DNA of 36,194 bases from Planctomycetaceae bacterium (GCA_002862205.1 PKCN01000318.1:1-36194); one strand, 5' to 3'; positions 1-9,624 are shown, counted from the first letter of the stretch. Program-made: numbers and translations. The notes: generated from the sequence alone by a model not told the origin.

Positions 1-1469
1 GCTGCTCGCGTCATTTCCGCGAGTGTCGGATTCTCGGCGAGGTCCGCCGCTGTGTATTCTTCTTTTTCTTCTTTGTTGTCGATCGTGGGATTGTAATTTC
101 CATCTGCGGTTTGGAACGGAAGATGACCACCTTTGGTGCCAAAAAATCCAAGCAGTCTTTGGTCATCATCAATCGCTTTCATGGCAGATGCCATCAGATG
201 TGCTTTCCCTGATTTTCCTGCTGTGCGTTGTGCAACGACGTATTTGCCACCATTTTCAACATCCACACGGTGGATGTCCTCTTCATGCAAGTAGGTGTTG
301 CCGGGCAAGTAATTATCGCCTTGTGTGGTGTCCGCTTCCTTGGTTTCACCCCACCCTCCACCCAGCAGGACATCCACTCCCTGCAGGGGTGTGTTCCGAT
401 GGGCTGCGGATGGCAGACCAATCAGGTCGCGTCCGATGTCCTGATAGTCTTTCCGGGTCACATTATTTGCATAGGCACATGCAGGTGTTGCATGAGTGAC
501 AGGTACGCTGGTAACCAGTCCGACCTTGAATCCGTCTTCAGACTGGAGTTCACGTCCAAGAGGGACAACCTTGGTACCATCGACCAGGACATTGATGGCA
601 GAGTTATAGGTTTTGTAACCGGACATCATACTCGTTGCCGAGGCGGCCGAGTCAGTCACTGTATGTGGCTGTTCACGATCTTCGCCCAACAGATACTTAC
701 GCTTGCTTTGTTCAAACCACGGTGCCTGACCACCGCGACTCGCATCATATCCACCCGTGGGATCACCGGGCCAATCCAATACGATTTGGGAATTGGTGTC
801 AAAGGTCAGAATGTCTGCTTTTGGACTTGTGCAGACCAAGCCATAATCCGTCGTCACGCGACGGTCATCCTGGAATGCAAGCCCGGTTCCACGACCATCG
901 CTGTAACGATTTTGTTTGTAGAGACTTGCTGCACGAGTGGTTTGCCAGTCCATTCCGTCGAAGACCATCAGGATGATGTTGGTGTATCCTGCATCTATCG
1001 CTGCCTGTTGAAGCCGGTAGATATCCGTCTGGTCGAAATAGAGAGCGGATGGATTGAGTGTTCCTTTGGGTACCTTGCCGTAGATCTTTTTCAATCGTTC
1101 CGGATCAGCATAGCAACTGCCTTCCGCACGTAATTGATCGAGTGTGATTCCAAACGTATAAACCGGTATGAGCCGATTGCTATGTTGATCCCAAGTCATG
1201 TATTTGTCGGGCTGATTTCCCCAGTGACCCCACGCAGCTGTCTGGTCCTGTGTTGCCAGGCGTTGCATTCGTCGCATGGGATCATCTGAATCGTTCTGAT
1301 TCAGGTCGATGGCTATCTTGTCAACCGATTCGTCGTTAGGCGTATTGGTTTGAGGCTCATCTGCAGTATTGGCCTTTGGATTTGCAGATGTTTTAGGATC
1401 ATCCTCCACGCAGAAACCAGCAGCGATTGGTAGCGTCAAGAAAACCATCATGGTGAAAAAGCGTAGCAT
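1..1469 (-). CDS. Alkaline phosphatase, secreted (3' end outside window)
   Basis: Read on the minus strand from the ATG at 1469, an open frame of 489 codons runs off the window edge without a stop. The N-terminus (MLRFFTMMVFLTLPIAAGF) is a Sec-type signal peptide followed by a low-complexity Asn/Asp/Pro linker. Around residue 170 is FDGMDWQTT, the metal-binding DGM region, and around residue 272 is TDSAASAT, which fits the alkaline phosphatase active-site pattern D-S-A-x-x-A-T containing the nucleophilic serine. Further on are VTSVPVTHATPA and LLGGGWGE, also typical of the PhoA superfamily. It should hydrolyse phosphomonoesters in the periplasm or outside the cell using Zn/Mg. An AAAGAG about 11 nt upstream is a weak SD site. 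The C-terminal metal ligands lie outside the window. Known: family chemistry. Inferred: a role in phosphate scavenging; no PHO-box was recognised. Confidence 0.9.
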   Translation of the reverse strand, partial: MLRFFTMMVFLTLPIAAGFCVEDDPKTSANPKANTADEPQTNTPNDESVDKIAIDLNQNDSDDPMRRMQRLATQDQTAAWGHWGNQPDKYMTWDQHSNRLIPVYTFGITLDQLRAEGSCYADPERLKKIYGKVPKGTLNPSALYFDQTDIYRLQQAAIDAGYTNIILMVFDGMDWQTTRAASLYKQNRYSDGRGTGLAFQDDRRVTTDYGLVCTSPKADILTFDTNSQIVLDWPGDPTGGYDASRGGQAPWFEQSKRKYLLGEDREQPHTVTDSAASATSMMSGYKTYNSAINVLVDGTKVVPLGRELQSEDGFKVGLVTSVPVTHATPACAYANNVTRKDYQDIGRDLIGLPSAAHRNTPLQGVDVLLGGGWGETKEADTTQGDNYLPGNTYLHEEDIHRVDVENGGKYVVAQRTAGKSGKAHLMASAMKAIDDDQRLLGFFGTKGGHLPFQTADGNYNPTIDNKEEKEEYTAADLAENPTLAEMTRA

Positions 1470-1553
1470 GGACGGCAATTCTCTTTGCTAACTAGACAAC
1501 AAATATGGATTCGGAGCCAAAGGTGATGGTGCTGCCTCGACGCATCATGCTCA

Positions 1554-1568
1554 TGGAAACAGTTTCCA
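1554..1568. promoter_or_regulatory. Perfect 15-bp palindrome upstream of the phosphatase
   Basis: TGGAAAC-A-GTTTCCA is a perfect inverted repeat with a one-base centre, 85 bp upstream of the phosphatase start, inside the 361-bp gap 1470-1830. It has the shape of an operator for a dimeric regulator. Nothing else was recognised in that gap, and no gene is supported there on either strand. Confidence 0.3.
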
Positions 1569-1830
1569 ACAGGATAGTCCAGAGTCACCAAAAACAGGAG
1601 GGATCCGTGGTTGATTGAAGAACTTTCGACAACACGCTTATGAAAGTGGTTTCCAGTTTGAAACGGGTGCTGGTCAGATCGGGTCGATGCTGATTGGCAA
1701 GATCATGGAAATCACCGTTTTTATCGGGCTGTTGAGTTTTCAGTTTGCTTCAGACGCTGCGTCCACAGTGATTTGGATCCCATCTTCCCGTCTGTCCTGG
1801 TTGCTGCCGCTGCAACGATCAGTCCTGTCT

Positions 1831-3120
1831 TCATTTTTTTCCCGCTGTGACCTCTCCAGCTGCCACCAGATATTCTTGTCGATTTTCGCCCCGTCCAATT
1901 GCGCATCTCAGGTAGATCCGGTCATTGATCGCGACGGGACTGGCAAAGATTGAATCACCGGTTTGATTTTCCGCGAGCAGATCAAATCGGTCTGGGATGG
2001 CAGAAATGACATAGACGGACCCGTCCTGCGCGGCAACGTAGATTCGTTCGTCAACCAGAAGCGGTGATGCGCTGATACGCCCTGCGAAGAGTCGCTTCTT
2101 CCACATTTCCACTCCGTCCTGAGTGCGCCAGCAGTAGGCGACGCCGTTGTCAGCAACAGCAAAGACATAATTTCTGATCGCGAGCAGCGATTGTTCATAG
2201 CACATCACAGGATTCTGCCACAGCAGTGTTTGTGATCCGTCACCGCGGACGCACCAAGTTCCGGCTACAGGGTTTCCACCACTGAAAAGTACTCGTCGAC
2301 CATCCCATGCCACGGTACCGCACATCGCTTCGGTCCCCGCCTCAACCGACCAGCGGGTTTGACCGGTCTGTGGATCATAGGAAATGATGGAGTCGGCACC
2401 CGCAAGCAAGAGTTGTCTTTGACCTGTAATCGTCGCCACGATGGGGGATGAAAAGTTGAGGTTTTGTGGCCGTTTCCGCATCCACACTTGTTTGCCAGTT
2501 CGGCGACTGAATGCGTAGATCCCACTTGCGGCACCGTCATATTCTGCGGCGACAATGACCAGGTCGTCCTCGATCAGTGGGCTGGCACCGTAGCCAAACT
2601 GGAAGGCACTGGGTTTGAATTCACATACTTGAATACTCCAGATTTTCTGTCCGCTGGTTGTCATCGCTGTCAACCAGATCGCGTCATCGGTATGGAAAGC
2701 AACAAACAGGTTTTCACCGTCAAACACCGGTGTGGGTGATGCGTATGAATTATTGGGATGGATTCGCCGCGGCAAGGTTCCGCGGTGCAACTCCCACTGA
2801 TCGATGAGACGCCCACTTTCCCGGTCAAATTTCAAGAGTGACTGAGTCTGCTTTTCTGTTTCTGCTGTTGTCAGAAAGATGGCATCCTTCACCACAACCG
2901 GTGACGAGTGACCACGTCCTGGAATGGCTGTTTTCCAGACGATGTTGCTACCGGACTCGACGTCCCAGCGAAGTGGAACATCAGTATTGTTGGGAGCGTG
3001 GTTATTACCTTCGGGTCCACGCCAACCTGGCCAATCATCGGCATGCCCCACGCCAGGCATCATCAGCAGAGTCGCAAAGCATAGAATCGTGAGTATTGGA
3101 TGATGAGTTTCTGGATTCAT
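1831..3120 (-). CDS. Secreted PQQ-like beta-propeller protein
   Basis: 429 aa. The signal peptide (about residues 1-27, ending GVGHA) is followed by DDWPGWRGPEGNN, the hallmark opening of a large planctomycete family of quinoprotein-like propellers. Repeated blade motifs follow, such as GKQVWMRKRP, GQTRWSVEAG and DGVEMWKKRL, each with the G-x-x-x-W core of PQQ_2/BamB-type repeats. The protein is probably periplasmic. No alcohol-dehydrogenase catalytic Asp/Ca site or cytochrome domain was recognised, so a binding or scaffold role is as likely as a redox one. It is divergent from the oxidoreductase at 3239 with 118 bp between. No convincing SD site was seen upstream. It is a paralogue of the protein at 25355. 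The family assignment is solid; the function is unknown. Confidence 0.9.
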   Translation of the reverse strand: MNPETHHPILTILCFATLLMMPGVGHADDWPGWRGPEGNNHAPNNTDVPLRWDVESGSNIVWKTAIPGRGHSSPVVVKDAIFLTTAETEKQTQSLLKFDRESGRLIDQWELHRGTLPRRIHPNNSYASPTPVFDGENLFVAFHTDDAIWLTAMTTSGQKIWSIQVCEFKPSAFQFGYGASPLIEDDLVIVAAEYDGAASGIYAFSRRTGKQVWMRKRPQNLNFSSPIVATITGQRQLLLAGADSIISYDPQTGQTRWSVEAGTEAMCGTVAWDGRRVLFSGGNPVAGTWCVRGDGSQTLLWQNPVMCYEQSLLAIRNYVFAVADNGVAYCWRTQDGVEMWKKRLFAGRISASPLLVDERIYVAAQDGSVYVISAIPDRFDLLAENQTGDSIFASPVAINDRIYLRCAIGRGENRQEYLVAAGEVTAGKK

Positions 3121-3238
3121 GGCAGCACTAATGGGAAAGGAATCGTTCAGACGCCGTCTTTCTTAGCGGCACAGGATCGACGATCATACCCCAGATCAAT
3201 CGAAGTACTCGTTCAAGACCAAAAACTGGAGAATCGGC

Positions 3239-4240
3239 ATGCGGGCTGGAATTGTCGGCGTTGGCTTCATGAGTTGGATTCATTATCTCGCATATCAGCG
3301 AAGCGAAACTGCACAGATGGCGGCATTTTCCAGTCGCGACCCGGGCAAGAGATCCGGGGATTGGCGCGGTGTGAAGGGCAACTTTGGCCCACCGGGTGAG
3401 CAAATTGATATTTCAGAGATGAATGTCTACGATTCTCTTGATGCCATGCTCGAAGACGATACGCTCGATCTGATCGATATTTGTCTGCCTCCCAAGTTGC
3501 ATCCCGAAGCCATCGAAAAATGTTTGGCAGCGGGCAAGCATGTGCTCTGTGAAAAACCGTTGGCGCTCGATGCGACAACGGCTCAGACGCTTGCAAACGC
3601 GGCTGGCCCCGGACGCTTGATGGTCGCTCATATATTGCCGCTGATGCCAGAATTCAAGTTATTGGTCGATGCGGCTCAGGATGAGCGTTGGGGCAAGCCG
3701 CTGGCAGGGCGATTCATGCGTACGATTGGCCCACCTGATTGGATCCCTGATTTTTACGATCGGTCCAGCGTTGGCGGCCCACTGGTGGATTTACATGTGC
3801 ATGATGCTCATCTGATTCGATTGCTGTTTGGAATGCCTTCAGCAGCGCACAGTGTAAGCCGCAAGAAAGCCGGCGTTCCCATGTTCTATGAGACCGTATT
3901 CGAATTTGAGCAGGAAGATCTGGCGGTTGCCTGCGGTGGTGGGGTGATTGATTCTCCTGCCAGAAGTTTCACTCACGGATACGAAGTCAGTTTTGAGCAG
4001 GCAACTGTGCGTTTTGAGTTTGCCGCGTATGCAGATGGATCAACCACCCTGTTGCCAGTAACGATCATGAAACTTGATGGCAGTCTGGAACGACCAGAAT
4101 TGGGAGATGGTGATCCAGTCAACTCTTTTGTCGCTGAAATCGATGCGGCTGCCCGATGCGTCGATCAAGGTGAAATATCGCCGATTCTCGACGCGCAAAA
4201 TGCAGTTGATGCGTTGAAAATCTGCGAAATGCAGATGTGA
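3239..4240 (+). CDS. Gfo/Idh/MocA-family oxidoreductase
   Basis: 333 aa. The N-terminal Rossmann fold begins MRAGIVGVGFMSWIHYLAY; the usual third glycine of GxGxxG is Ser12. LIDICLPPKLHPE and HVLCEKPLALD follow, with the family Glu-Lys-Pro at 105-107. The C-terminal substrate domain contains GGPLVDLHVHDAHLIRLLFG, the conserved D-x-x-x-H segment. These enzymes are NAD(P)-dependent dehydrogenases, usually acting on sugars, inositols or sugar acids. There is no leader peptide, so it is cytoplasmic. The ATG is supported by GGAG at 3228-3231, 7 nt upstream. The next gene is convergent, so it is probably monocistronic. The substrate cannot be told from sequence. Confidence 0.93.
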   Translation: MRAGIVGVGFMSWIHYLAYQRSETAQMAAFSSRDPGKRSGDWRGVKGNFGPPGEQIDISEMNVYDSLDAMLEDDTLDLIDICLPPKLHPEAIEKCLAAGKHVLCEKPLALDATTAQTLANAAGPGRLMVAHILPLMPEFKLLVDAAQDERWGKPLAGRFMRTIGPPDWIPDFYDRSSVGGPLVDLHVHDAHLIRLLFGMPSAAHSVSRKKAGVPMFYETVFEFEQEDLAVACGGGVIDSPARSFTHGYEVSFEQATVRFEFAAYADGSTTLLPVTIMKLDGSLERPELGDGDPVNSFVAEIDAAARCVDQGEISPILDAQNAVDALKICEMQM

Positions 4241-4292
4241 TTCTGGCGTTGGGAACTCGGTGCCGAAGATCGCTGTCAAAGAGTCGGCTAGG

Positions 4293-7200
4293 CTACCAGC
4301 GAAAAATTTTGTCGAGCCCTTTGTTCAATTGCTGTTGTAGATAGTTTTCGGCAGTGCTCTGTATCGCCTGAGTTCCCAGCTGAGTAGCAAGTTGACGCAG
4401 GCCGCTTGAATCAAGGCTTGGGCTTGAGATCGATCCATCGATGGGCAGGGTCACCACTTGACCGGCCAATTGTTGAACGTCCCGGCCCAGCCAGCGAGTG
4501 TCCAATGGCACTTGGGCAATCATATTCAAGCTGCCATCGAATGCGACGCGGCCACTGGTAATGACTTGCGCTCGATCCAAATTCAGATAGAGTCGTTCAT
4601 GGCTGACGATGCCCTGCCGAACAGAAAAATCGACGGTTTGAGGTGGCATGGTGACAAGATTTGTGGTGCTGTTGAGTGGTCCCGGTTGGGGGCCGATTCC
4701 ATTGGCCAACGAAGCCAGGTTACCGATGCCCTGAATGATCTGGGATGCCAGCGGACCTGCTGACATCTCTGCGTTACCGATATTGATCCTGCCTGCAACT
4801 TGAGTTTGCTTGGGATCATCAAACACAATCACGGCATCGTCAATTTGTGCCCCCAAAGTGCCCTGGATTCTTGTTGCGTTGGCAACCAGAGGAGCGACAT
4901 ACTTCAGCCACCGGCTCGTCATCTTGGGTGTGAGTTGAATTGAATGAGCCGTCGCTCCCGGTTCAATGTGCATCCAGAGAGGTCCGGGGCGATAATGCAA
5001 CTGCCCAGCAAAAGCCAGTTCGCCGCTATTGAGCGGAATTTGAACTTGTTGGAATTCGAGGCTCGTCTCTGTCAGGATGATTGGTACCGTTGTCTGACCA
5101 ATGTCCATGCCAGCAACGTGCCCGGACTCCAATCCCACATCAGTCACCAAGGCGAACTCGATTTCACCACTTTTTTGGTTGCTCATGCTGAGATCAACCT
5201 CTGCCTCGTGAATTCCCGTAGCTCGAATGTCGATATCCGACAACTTCGAGAAACGTTGGGCGACCTCTCCCATCTTCAGTCGCGAAGCACCCGTTAGTTT
5301 CAATTCAGTTGACGTATTCGTCCACCGGGCGTTCCCAGACATGTTGGCGGCAAACCAGTCACCAGCGATCTGAACCTGTTCAGCGACAATGGTATCTGAT
5401 GAACGCTGGTGTCTCAGGCGAATGTCCAGTGTCAGATTGGGCTCAGACCAGACAATGGTTGCTTTGGGTTGCTGTTGAGCATCTTGCGGACGCCAGGGTC
5501 CAACCTTTTGAACTGAGGCATGCTGACTTGCCGGTTGTACGCAAGCAATGTTCTGCCCAACAGAACTCAATTCAATCAGCAGGTCGTTGGCAACCGACCG
5601 GAGCGTGATACTCCCTTCACAATCTCCCAGTACCATCCATCCGTCAGACGTTGGGATTTGGTTGGTTTGATAAGCAACAGGCCGAATCACCTCGTTGGCC
5701 GTGATCTGCTCACCAAGGCTTGCCTGAATACGATCGAGCTTTGCACGGTACTTGATCTCCATGTCAACTTCATCAGTGCTGAGGATACCTTGCCCAGCGA
5801 GAGAGAAAGCATTACCCGCGATTGTCATCGACCGTGCCCGCATGGTGTTGGCTGGCCAGTCGTAATTTCCATCAAATTGGATCTTTACCAATGGTTGCTG
5901 AAACCGTCGTGTTTCATAGTTGAAGCCTGGTTCATTAAGCTCAATGGCACCTGTTGTGATGGTTGTATGATGCAAGCCAACGATCGCTTTGGCGTCGGCA
6001 GAGAACTTCCCGGACAGTTGATCGATTGGCTGGGGCATCCATGGATCCAATATTGCTTCCATGGTTTCCAGTCGACCCTCTGCCTTTATCGAAAATGGCA
6101 GTTGGGACGCGCGGGACAGATCTTGGACGGCTTTGGCGAGCGTTGCGTTGATGTTCAATCCAAGACTGTTGATGATGACGCGGGCTTGCGTAAGTTCTTG
6201 TAAAGCCTTGTTGTGCCACCGCCCTTCGGCTTCAATCGATGCTCGCATCGCATTGCGTTGGATATTGCGTCCCCCAGGCAACTGGATGAGCAGATTTGTC
6301 GTTTGCCCGCTGCCGGTCAGTTGCCAGACATTTTGATCGCCACTTTTCCATTCGACTTTACCGCGGGCGTTCCCAGCGAAACGGGTTGCAGTCATTTCAA
6401 AAATTGGCATCAACATGTTGGTCAGCTGACCAAAGTCGATGTTGAAATCCGCTTTACCTGATTCAAGGTCACCACTTCCAATGGCGGTCCCAAAAGCGCT
6501 TTTCCATTCAAAGTGTTCCGCTATGAGCTGGCCGTCACGGCTTGAGACAGTGGCCGTAAGCGTGATCGGATCGATCGCAAACTCTCTTCCCCGTGACACT
6601 GCCCTGAATTCACCACAATCGATATGCAGTTTCTTCTGCTGTTGGCTACCGTTGGGAATCGATACCAGATGGGCGATCAAACGGCCTGACTGAAGTGTGA
6701 CATCCGAGCGTAACGGAAGCAGCCCGGGTAACGAACGTTCCAGAGCGGCGATGTCCATTTCTGCCGATGCACTGCCATCAATCGCTTCCAGCCATTGCAG
6801 CGGATTGTTGTTGCTGCCAGTCAATGAGAAGCTTCGAGAAAAAGCACCATCGATGGTGGCTGTGGCAAAATCTGTGTGAGCGCTGAGAGACTCACCAATG
6901 AGCCGATCGCCCTGCATCGTCAGTTTTCCATTGAGCGTGGCACGTGCGTTTGTCCAAACTCGCGTACCATCCGCTGAAGCAACGAGGTTGCGGATGGCGA
7001 AATTCTGCAAATCAGCCGCGACCGATCCATTAGACTTGCCAACCACACTGATCATTCCAGTTGCATCGCCAGAAATGTTGGTCGGTATGTTGCCTGAAAG
7101 GTCAGGGAACCTGATCAGCAGAAGTTCGGCAATCGAGATGGGTAATGACTCACAGGTCAGGTTCATTGACCACTGCTCGTCTCGTTGGTCATCAGCATCA

Positions 7201-7871
7201 CCGGACAACTTGATCGAACTCTGAAGCGATCCGTGGTTGCCGTCAGGCTCGCTCAGGACGCCAGCCACCGAAACTTCCGTCCAGTCGGGCATGATTGAAA
7301 TGTTTGCATTGGATTGCGTCAGCGCCCAACGTTGATCCGTTGCCGTTTTGGTCATTGAAATGGCAACGTCGTGCAGTTGCACGTCAGCGAAGGTTGGGGC
7401 TCGCTGCGCGTCGGAGTGAAGGAAGGCCGCAAAATCACTTTCCAAGTTGCACTGACCCTGATCCATTGAACAGGCGACAGCCACCCCACGAAGATGGATC
7501 TGCCCCAGATCTTCCGGCAGCGACAACACATCACCGACCGTCAGATTGAGGTCAAGTTGTTCAATTGCAATTTGGCTGCCTGCTTTGCCGTTGATCTTCA
7601 AGTTGGTGACTCGAAGTGGCGTCAGCCAGCCGACTCTCACCGATGCAACCTCAGCTTGCAGACCGTGGGCGCTCAGGTAGTCGATTAAATAGGAACGCCC
7701 GATCGAGGAGTGGCTGATCATGCTGGGCATCAGAAACAACAGGCACAGCGCGCAAGCAACGCCTGCAAACAAAATCAATCTGTTTCGTCGAGAGCGTTCT
7801 TGCCGCCGTTGTTCCGTTTGACGTTGTTGTGCACGCTCTTTCTGCTCTAGGCTGAAGTCGTCAGTTGTCAC
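4293..7871 (-). CDS. Large AsmA-like, membrane-anchored protein
   Basis: I place the start at the GTG at 7871 (1192 aa), not at an upstream ATG at 8081 in the same frame. AAGGA (minus strand, 7879-7883) lies 7 nt before this GTG, and a perfect TATAAT lies just upstream at 7894-7899. The first 70 codons of the longer frame look like random sequence. From the GTG, an acidic/basic cytoplasmic segment rich in Gln/Arg (about 1-28) precedes one membrane helix (about 29-52, LILFAGVACALCLLFLMP). About 1100 residues of beta-rich repetitive sequence follow. The C-terminal stretch (VDFSVRQGIVSHERLYLN, then SGRVAFDGSLNMIAQVPL) resembles the AsmA/DUF3971 C-terminal region. AsmA/TamB-like proteins act in envelope biogenesis and lipid transfer; that role here is inferred. 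It is convergent with the gene at 3239 and has no operon partner in the window. Confidence 0.8.
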   Translation of the reverse strand: MTTDDFSLEQKERAQQRQTEQRRQERSRRNRLILFAGVACALCLLFLMPSMISHSSIGRSYLIDYLSAHGLQAEVASVRVGWLTPLRVTNLKINGKAGSQIAIEQLDLNLTVGDVLSLPEDLGQIHLRGVAVACSMDQGQCNLESDFAAFLHSDAQRAPTFADVQLHDVAISMTKTATDQRWALTQSNANISIMPDWTEVSVAGVLSEPDGNHGSLQSSIKLSGDADDQRDEQWSMNLTCESLPISIAELLLIRFPDLSGNIPTNISGDATGMISVVGKSNGSVAADLQNFAIRNLVASADGTRVWTNARATLNGKLTMQGDRLIGESLSAHTDFATATIDGAFSRSFSLTGSNNNPLQWLEAIDGSASAEMDIAALERSLPGLLPLRSDVTLQSGRLIAHLVSIPNGSQQQKKLHIDCGEFRAVSRGREFAIDPITLTATVSSRDGQLIAEHFEWKSAFGTAIGSGDLESGKADFNIDFGQLTNMLMPIFEMTATRFAGNARGKVEWKSGDQNVWQLTGSGQTTNLLIQLPGGRNIQRNAMRASIEAEGRWHNKALQELTQARVIINSLGLNINATLAKAVQDLSRASQLPFSIKAEGRLETMEAILDPWMPQPIDQLSGKFSADAKAIVGLHHTTITTGAIELNEPGFNYETRRFQQPLVKIQFDGNYDWPANTMRARSMTIAGNAFSLAGQGILSTDEVDMEIKYRAKLDRIQASLGEQITANEVIRPVAYQTNQIPTSDGWMVLGDCEGSITLRSVANDLLIELSSVGQNIACVQPASQHASVQKVGPWRPQDAQQQPKATIVWSEPNLTLDIRLRHQRSSDTIVAEQVQIAGDWFAANMSGNARWTNTSTELKLTGASRLKMGEVAQRFSKLSDIDIRATGIHEAEVDLSMSNQKSGEIEFALVTDVGLESGHVAGMDIGQTTVPIILTETSLEFQQVQIPLNSGELAFAGQLHYRPGPLWMHIEPGATAHSIQLTPKMTSRWLKYVAPLVANATRIQGTLGAQIDDAVIVFDDPKQTQVAGRINIGNAEMSAGPLASQIIQGIGNLASLANGIGPQPGPLNSTTNLVTMPPQTVDFSVRQGIVSHERLYLNLDRAQVITSGRVAFDGSLNMIAQVPLDTRWLGRDVQQLAGQVVTLPIDGSISSPSLDSSGLRQLATQLGTQAIQSTAENYLQQQLNKGLDKIFRW

Positions 7872-7893
7872 GGTCACATCCTTGCCGCACCAG

Positions 7894-7899
7894 ATTATA
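7894..7899 (-). promoter_or_regulatory. Candidate -10 element of the AsmA-like gene
   Basis: TATAAT on the minus strand. Transcription starting about 7 nt downstream would give a leader of roughly 16 nt holding the AAGGA ribosome site and the GTG start at 7871. No good -35 hexamer is visible at 16-18 bp, so this rests on the -10 and its spacing. Confidence 0.4.
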
Positions 7900-8141
7900 A
7901 GATCACCACCACCGAGCGAGTTTAGCGATATCAGGGCGTTCAGCGCAAGGTTGATTTGTTGACTCTGCGAGAGCGAGTGGCAATGGGACCATAGAATCAG
8001 CCGTGAGCGGTTGATGCTTGCAAATGGTTGGAGACATCGAGGTCTGGGCGAATAGGACTGCGGAACCCCATGATGAACCAAGTTTTCCCAATTCCGGCTT
8101 GGTATTCCTGACCTTGGGACCCATGTTTCTTGTGGATTTGA

Positions 8142-8206
8142 GCGGTTGGTGAATTCAGCAACCGCAGCACAGAAGCTTGATTTTCAGACGGATTCACCCG
8201 GAATCC
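8142..8206. other. Two consecutive hairpins in a 616-bp intergenic region
   Basis: The gap 7872-8487 holds no supportable gene. Within it are GCGGTTG / CAACCGC (8142-8148 and 8159-8165, 10-nt loop) and GGATTC / GAATCC (8190-8195 and 8201-8206, 5-nt loop). Both are perfect stems. They could be structured RNA or protein-binding sites; neither is followed by a T-tract, so ordinary terminators are unlikely. No known RNA family was recognised. Confidence 0.3.
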
Positions 8207-8487
8207 ACCGAGATGGCACCACTCGCGTGTTGATCTTGACGGTTATCCCCTGAAGATGGTCAAGCAGGTAGAGATTGCTGGTGATTGTCGTTTCCAACTG
8301 TTCATTTGGTGTTTGCAGTGATTACCGTGAAGTCAAGTTTCAATGGTGTCTGCTTTCAAATTACGATGTCATTTCCGGATTGCTCAGGGTTTCCCAGCGT
8401 TGTGATGGCGACGTTTTGGTCGTCACCGAGCTTCTCGTAGCCACCTTTGCTCCCCCGCTGATTTCACGTTTTAGTCTGAGGTAATCG

Positions 8488-9468
8488 ATGAAAGTCTTTG
8501 TGACCGGGGGAACCGGGTTACTTGGAAATGCAATTCTGCGTGAGTTGAATGCTGCGGGGCATGCAACGGTCTCGTTGGTGCGTTCCAACTATGATTCAGC
8601 GATTTTTGAGGGGATTGATACCGAATTTGTTTCAGGTGATTTGCTTGACCATGAACTGATGAGCAACGTGATCGAGAATTGCGATGCTGTGGTACACGCG
8701 GCGGGTGTGATTCACCTCGGCTGGAAACGACTGCAGGAATCGATGAGGGTCAACGGCGAGGGCACTCAAATCATGGTGGATGCCTGTCTGCGGCACGGTA
8801 GCAAACTGGTCCACGTTGGAACGGTCAATACGCTTGCCGTTGGAACTCGGGAGCAGCCAGCCGATGAGTCAACACCACATGACAATGCTGGTGGGCAGGT
8901 ACCATGCAGCTACGTATTGAGCAAACGGGCTGGCGTTGATGCCGTCAAGCGTGGTGTCTATGAAGGATTGCAGGCAGTAATTCTCGCTCCGGGTTTTATG
9001 CTCGGGCCCTGGGATTGGAAGCCTAGCAGCGGTCGAATGATGATGGCGTTGAGCAAGGGCTGGAAAGCCATTGCTCCCAGTGGAGGCTGTAGCGTGTGTG
9101 ATGTGCGGGATGTAGCCGCAGCCACCATCGCAGCGGTGGACAAGGATGTGTTGAGTGGCCGTGAGTTCATTCTTGGTGGAGAGAATGTGACCTACCTGCA
9201 ATTGTGGGCAGACATGGCACAGAGGTTTGGTCGACGTGCACCCTTGATGCGAGCTGGTCCCATTCAACGCTGGGCTGCTGCTGCTGCGGGAGATTTGATG
9301 GGTCGGGTTTTTGAAGAGTCAGACTGTAACAGTGCGGCCGTAAAAATGTCTGCCCAGTACCACTGGTACGACAGTTCTCGAGCCGAGCGAGAGTTGGGTT
9401 ACCAGGCTCGAAATGTCCAAGAAACCCTTGATGATGCCGCTGCATGGGTGCGAGCAAAACACATGTAA
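8488..9468 (+). CDS. Extended-SDR NAD-dependent epimerase/dehydratase
   Basis: 326 aa. TGGTGLLG (residues 6-13) is the extended-SDR nucleotide-binding motif. GDLLD at 50-54 carries the Asp of the adenine pocket, and SYVLSK places the catalytic Tyr142 and Lys146. VVHAAGVIHLGW and APGFMLGPWDWKPSSGRM place it near the dihydroflavonol-4-reductase-like/sugar epimerase branch. It should use NAD(P)H on a nucleotide-sugar or hydroxy-ketone substrate in the cytoplasm; the specific substrate cannot be deduced. GAGG sits about 7 nt before the ATG. It is transcribed toward rpe, but 384 bp separate the two genes. Confidence 0.92.
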   Translation: MKVFVTGGTGLLGNAILRELNAAGHATVSLVRSNYDSAIFEGIDTEFVSGDLLDHELMSNVIENCDAVVHAAGVIHLGWKRLQESMRVNGEGTQIMVDACLRHGSKLVHVGTVNTLAVGTREQPADESTPHDNAGGQVPCSYVLSKRAGVDAVKRGVYEGLQAVILAPGFMLGPWDWKPSSGRMMMALSKGWKAIAPSGGCSVCDVRDVAAATIAAVDKDVLSGREFILGGENVTYLQLWADMAQRFGRRAPLMRAGPIQRWAAAAAGDLMGRVFEESDCNSAAVKMSAQYHWYDSSRAERELGYQARNVQETLDDAAAWVRAKHM

Positions 9469-9477
9469 AGGGATCTC

Positions 9478-9624
9478 GTGCTGGATTTGAAGCGTGCTGG
9501 ATCCAGTTCGTTGGTCGGTCAACGTTTTCGGATCACGGAGTCGTTCCGCAGGGGTGATCAGGCAGCGATTCGCCTTGCAGCATGGGGTAGAACCCACGCC
9601 GGTGGGGAAAATAGTGAAATTTAA
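9478..9624 (+). CDS. Candidate micro-ORF (48 aa), unknown function
   Basis: A GTG 9 nt after the SDR stop, preceded by AGGGA at short spacing, opens 48 codons ending in TAA at 9622-9624. The product is basic and soluble (starting MLDLKRAGSSSLVGQRFRIT) with no recognised domain. It would be translated from the SDR transcript. A second frame, ATG 9624 to TGA 9722 (32 aa), overlaps its stop as TAATG. I would not call either without comparative support. The rest of the 9469-9852 gap shows only a weak GC-rich hairpin near 9702-9715. Confidence 0.3.
   Translation: MLDLKRAGSSSLVGQRFRITESFRRGDQAAIRLAAWGRTHAGGENSEI

Noticed and set aside
228-1133. 301-codon plus-strand open frame
   Set aside because: It lies antisense to the alkaline phosphatase, whose minus-strand frame carries the DSAxxAT active site and a signal peptide; the plus-strand product has no recognisable motif.
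7872-8081. N-terminal extension of the AsmA-like protein
   Set aside because: It contains a TATAAT and the ribosome site of the better start at 7871, and its 70 residues are not protein-like.
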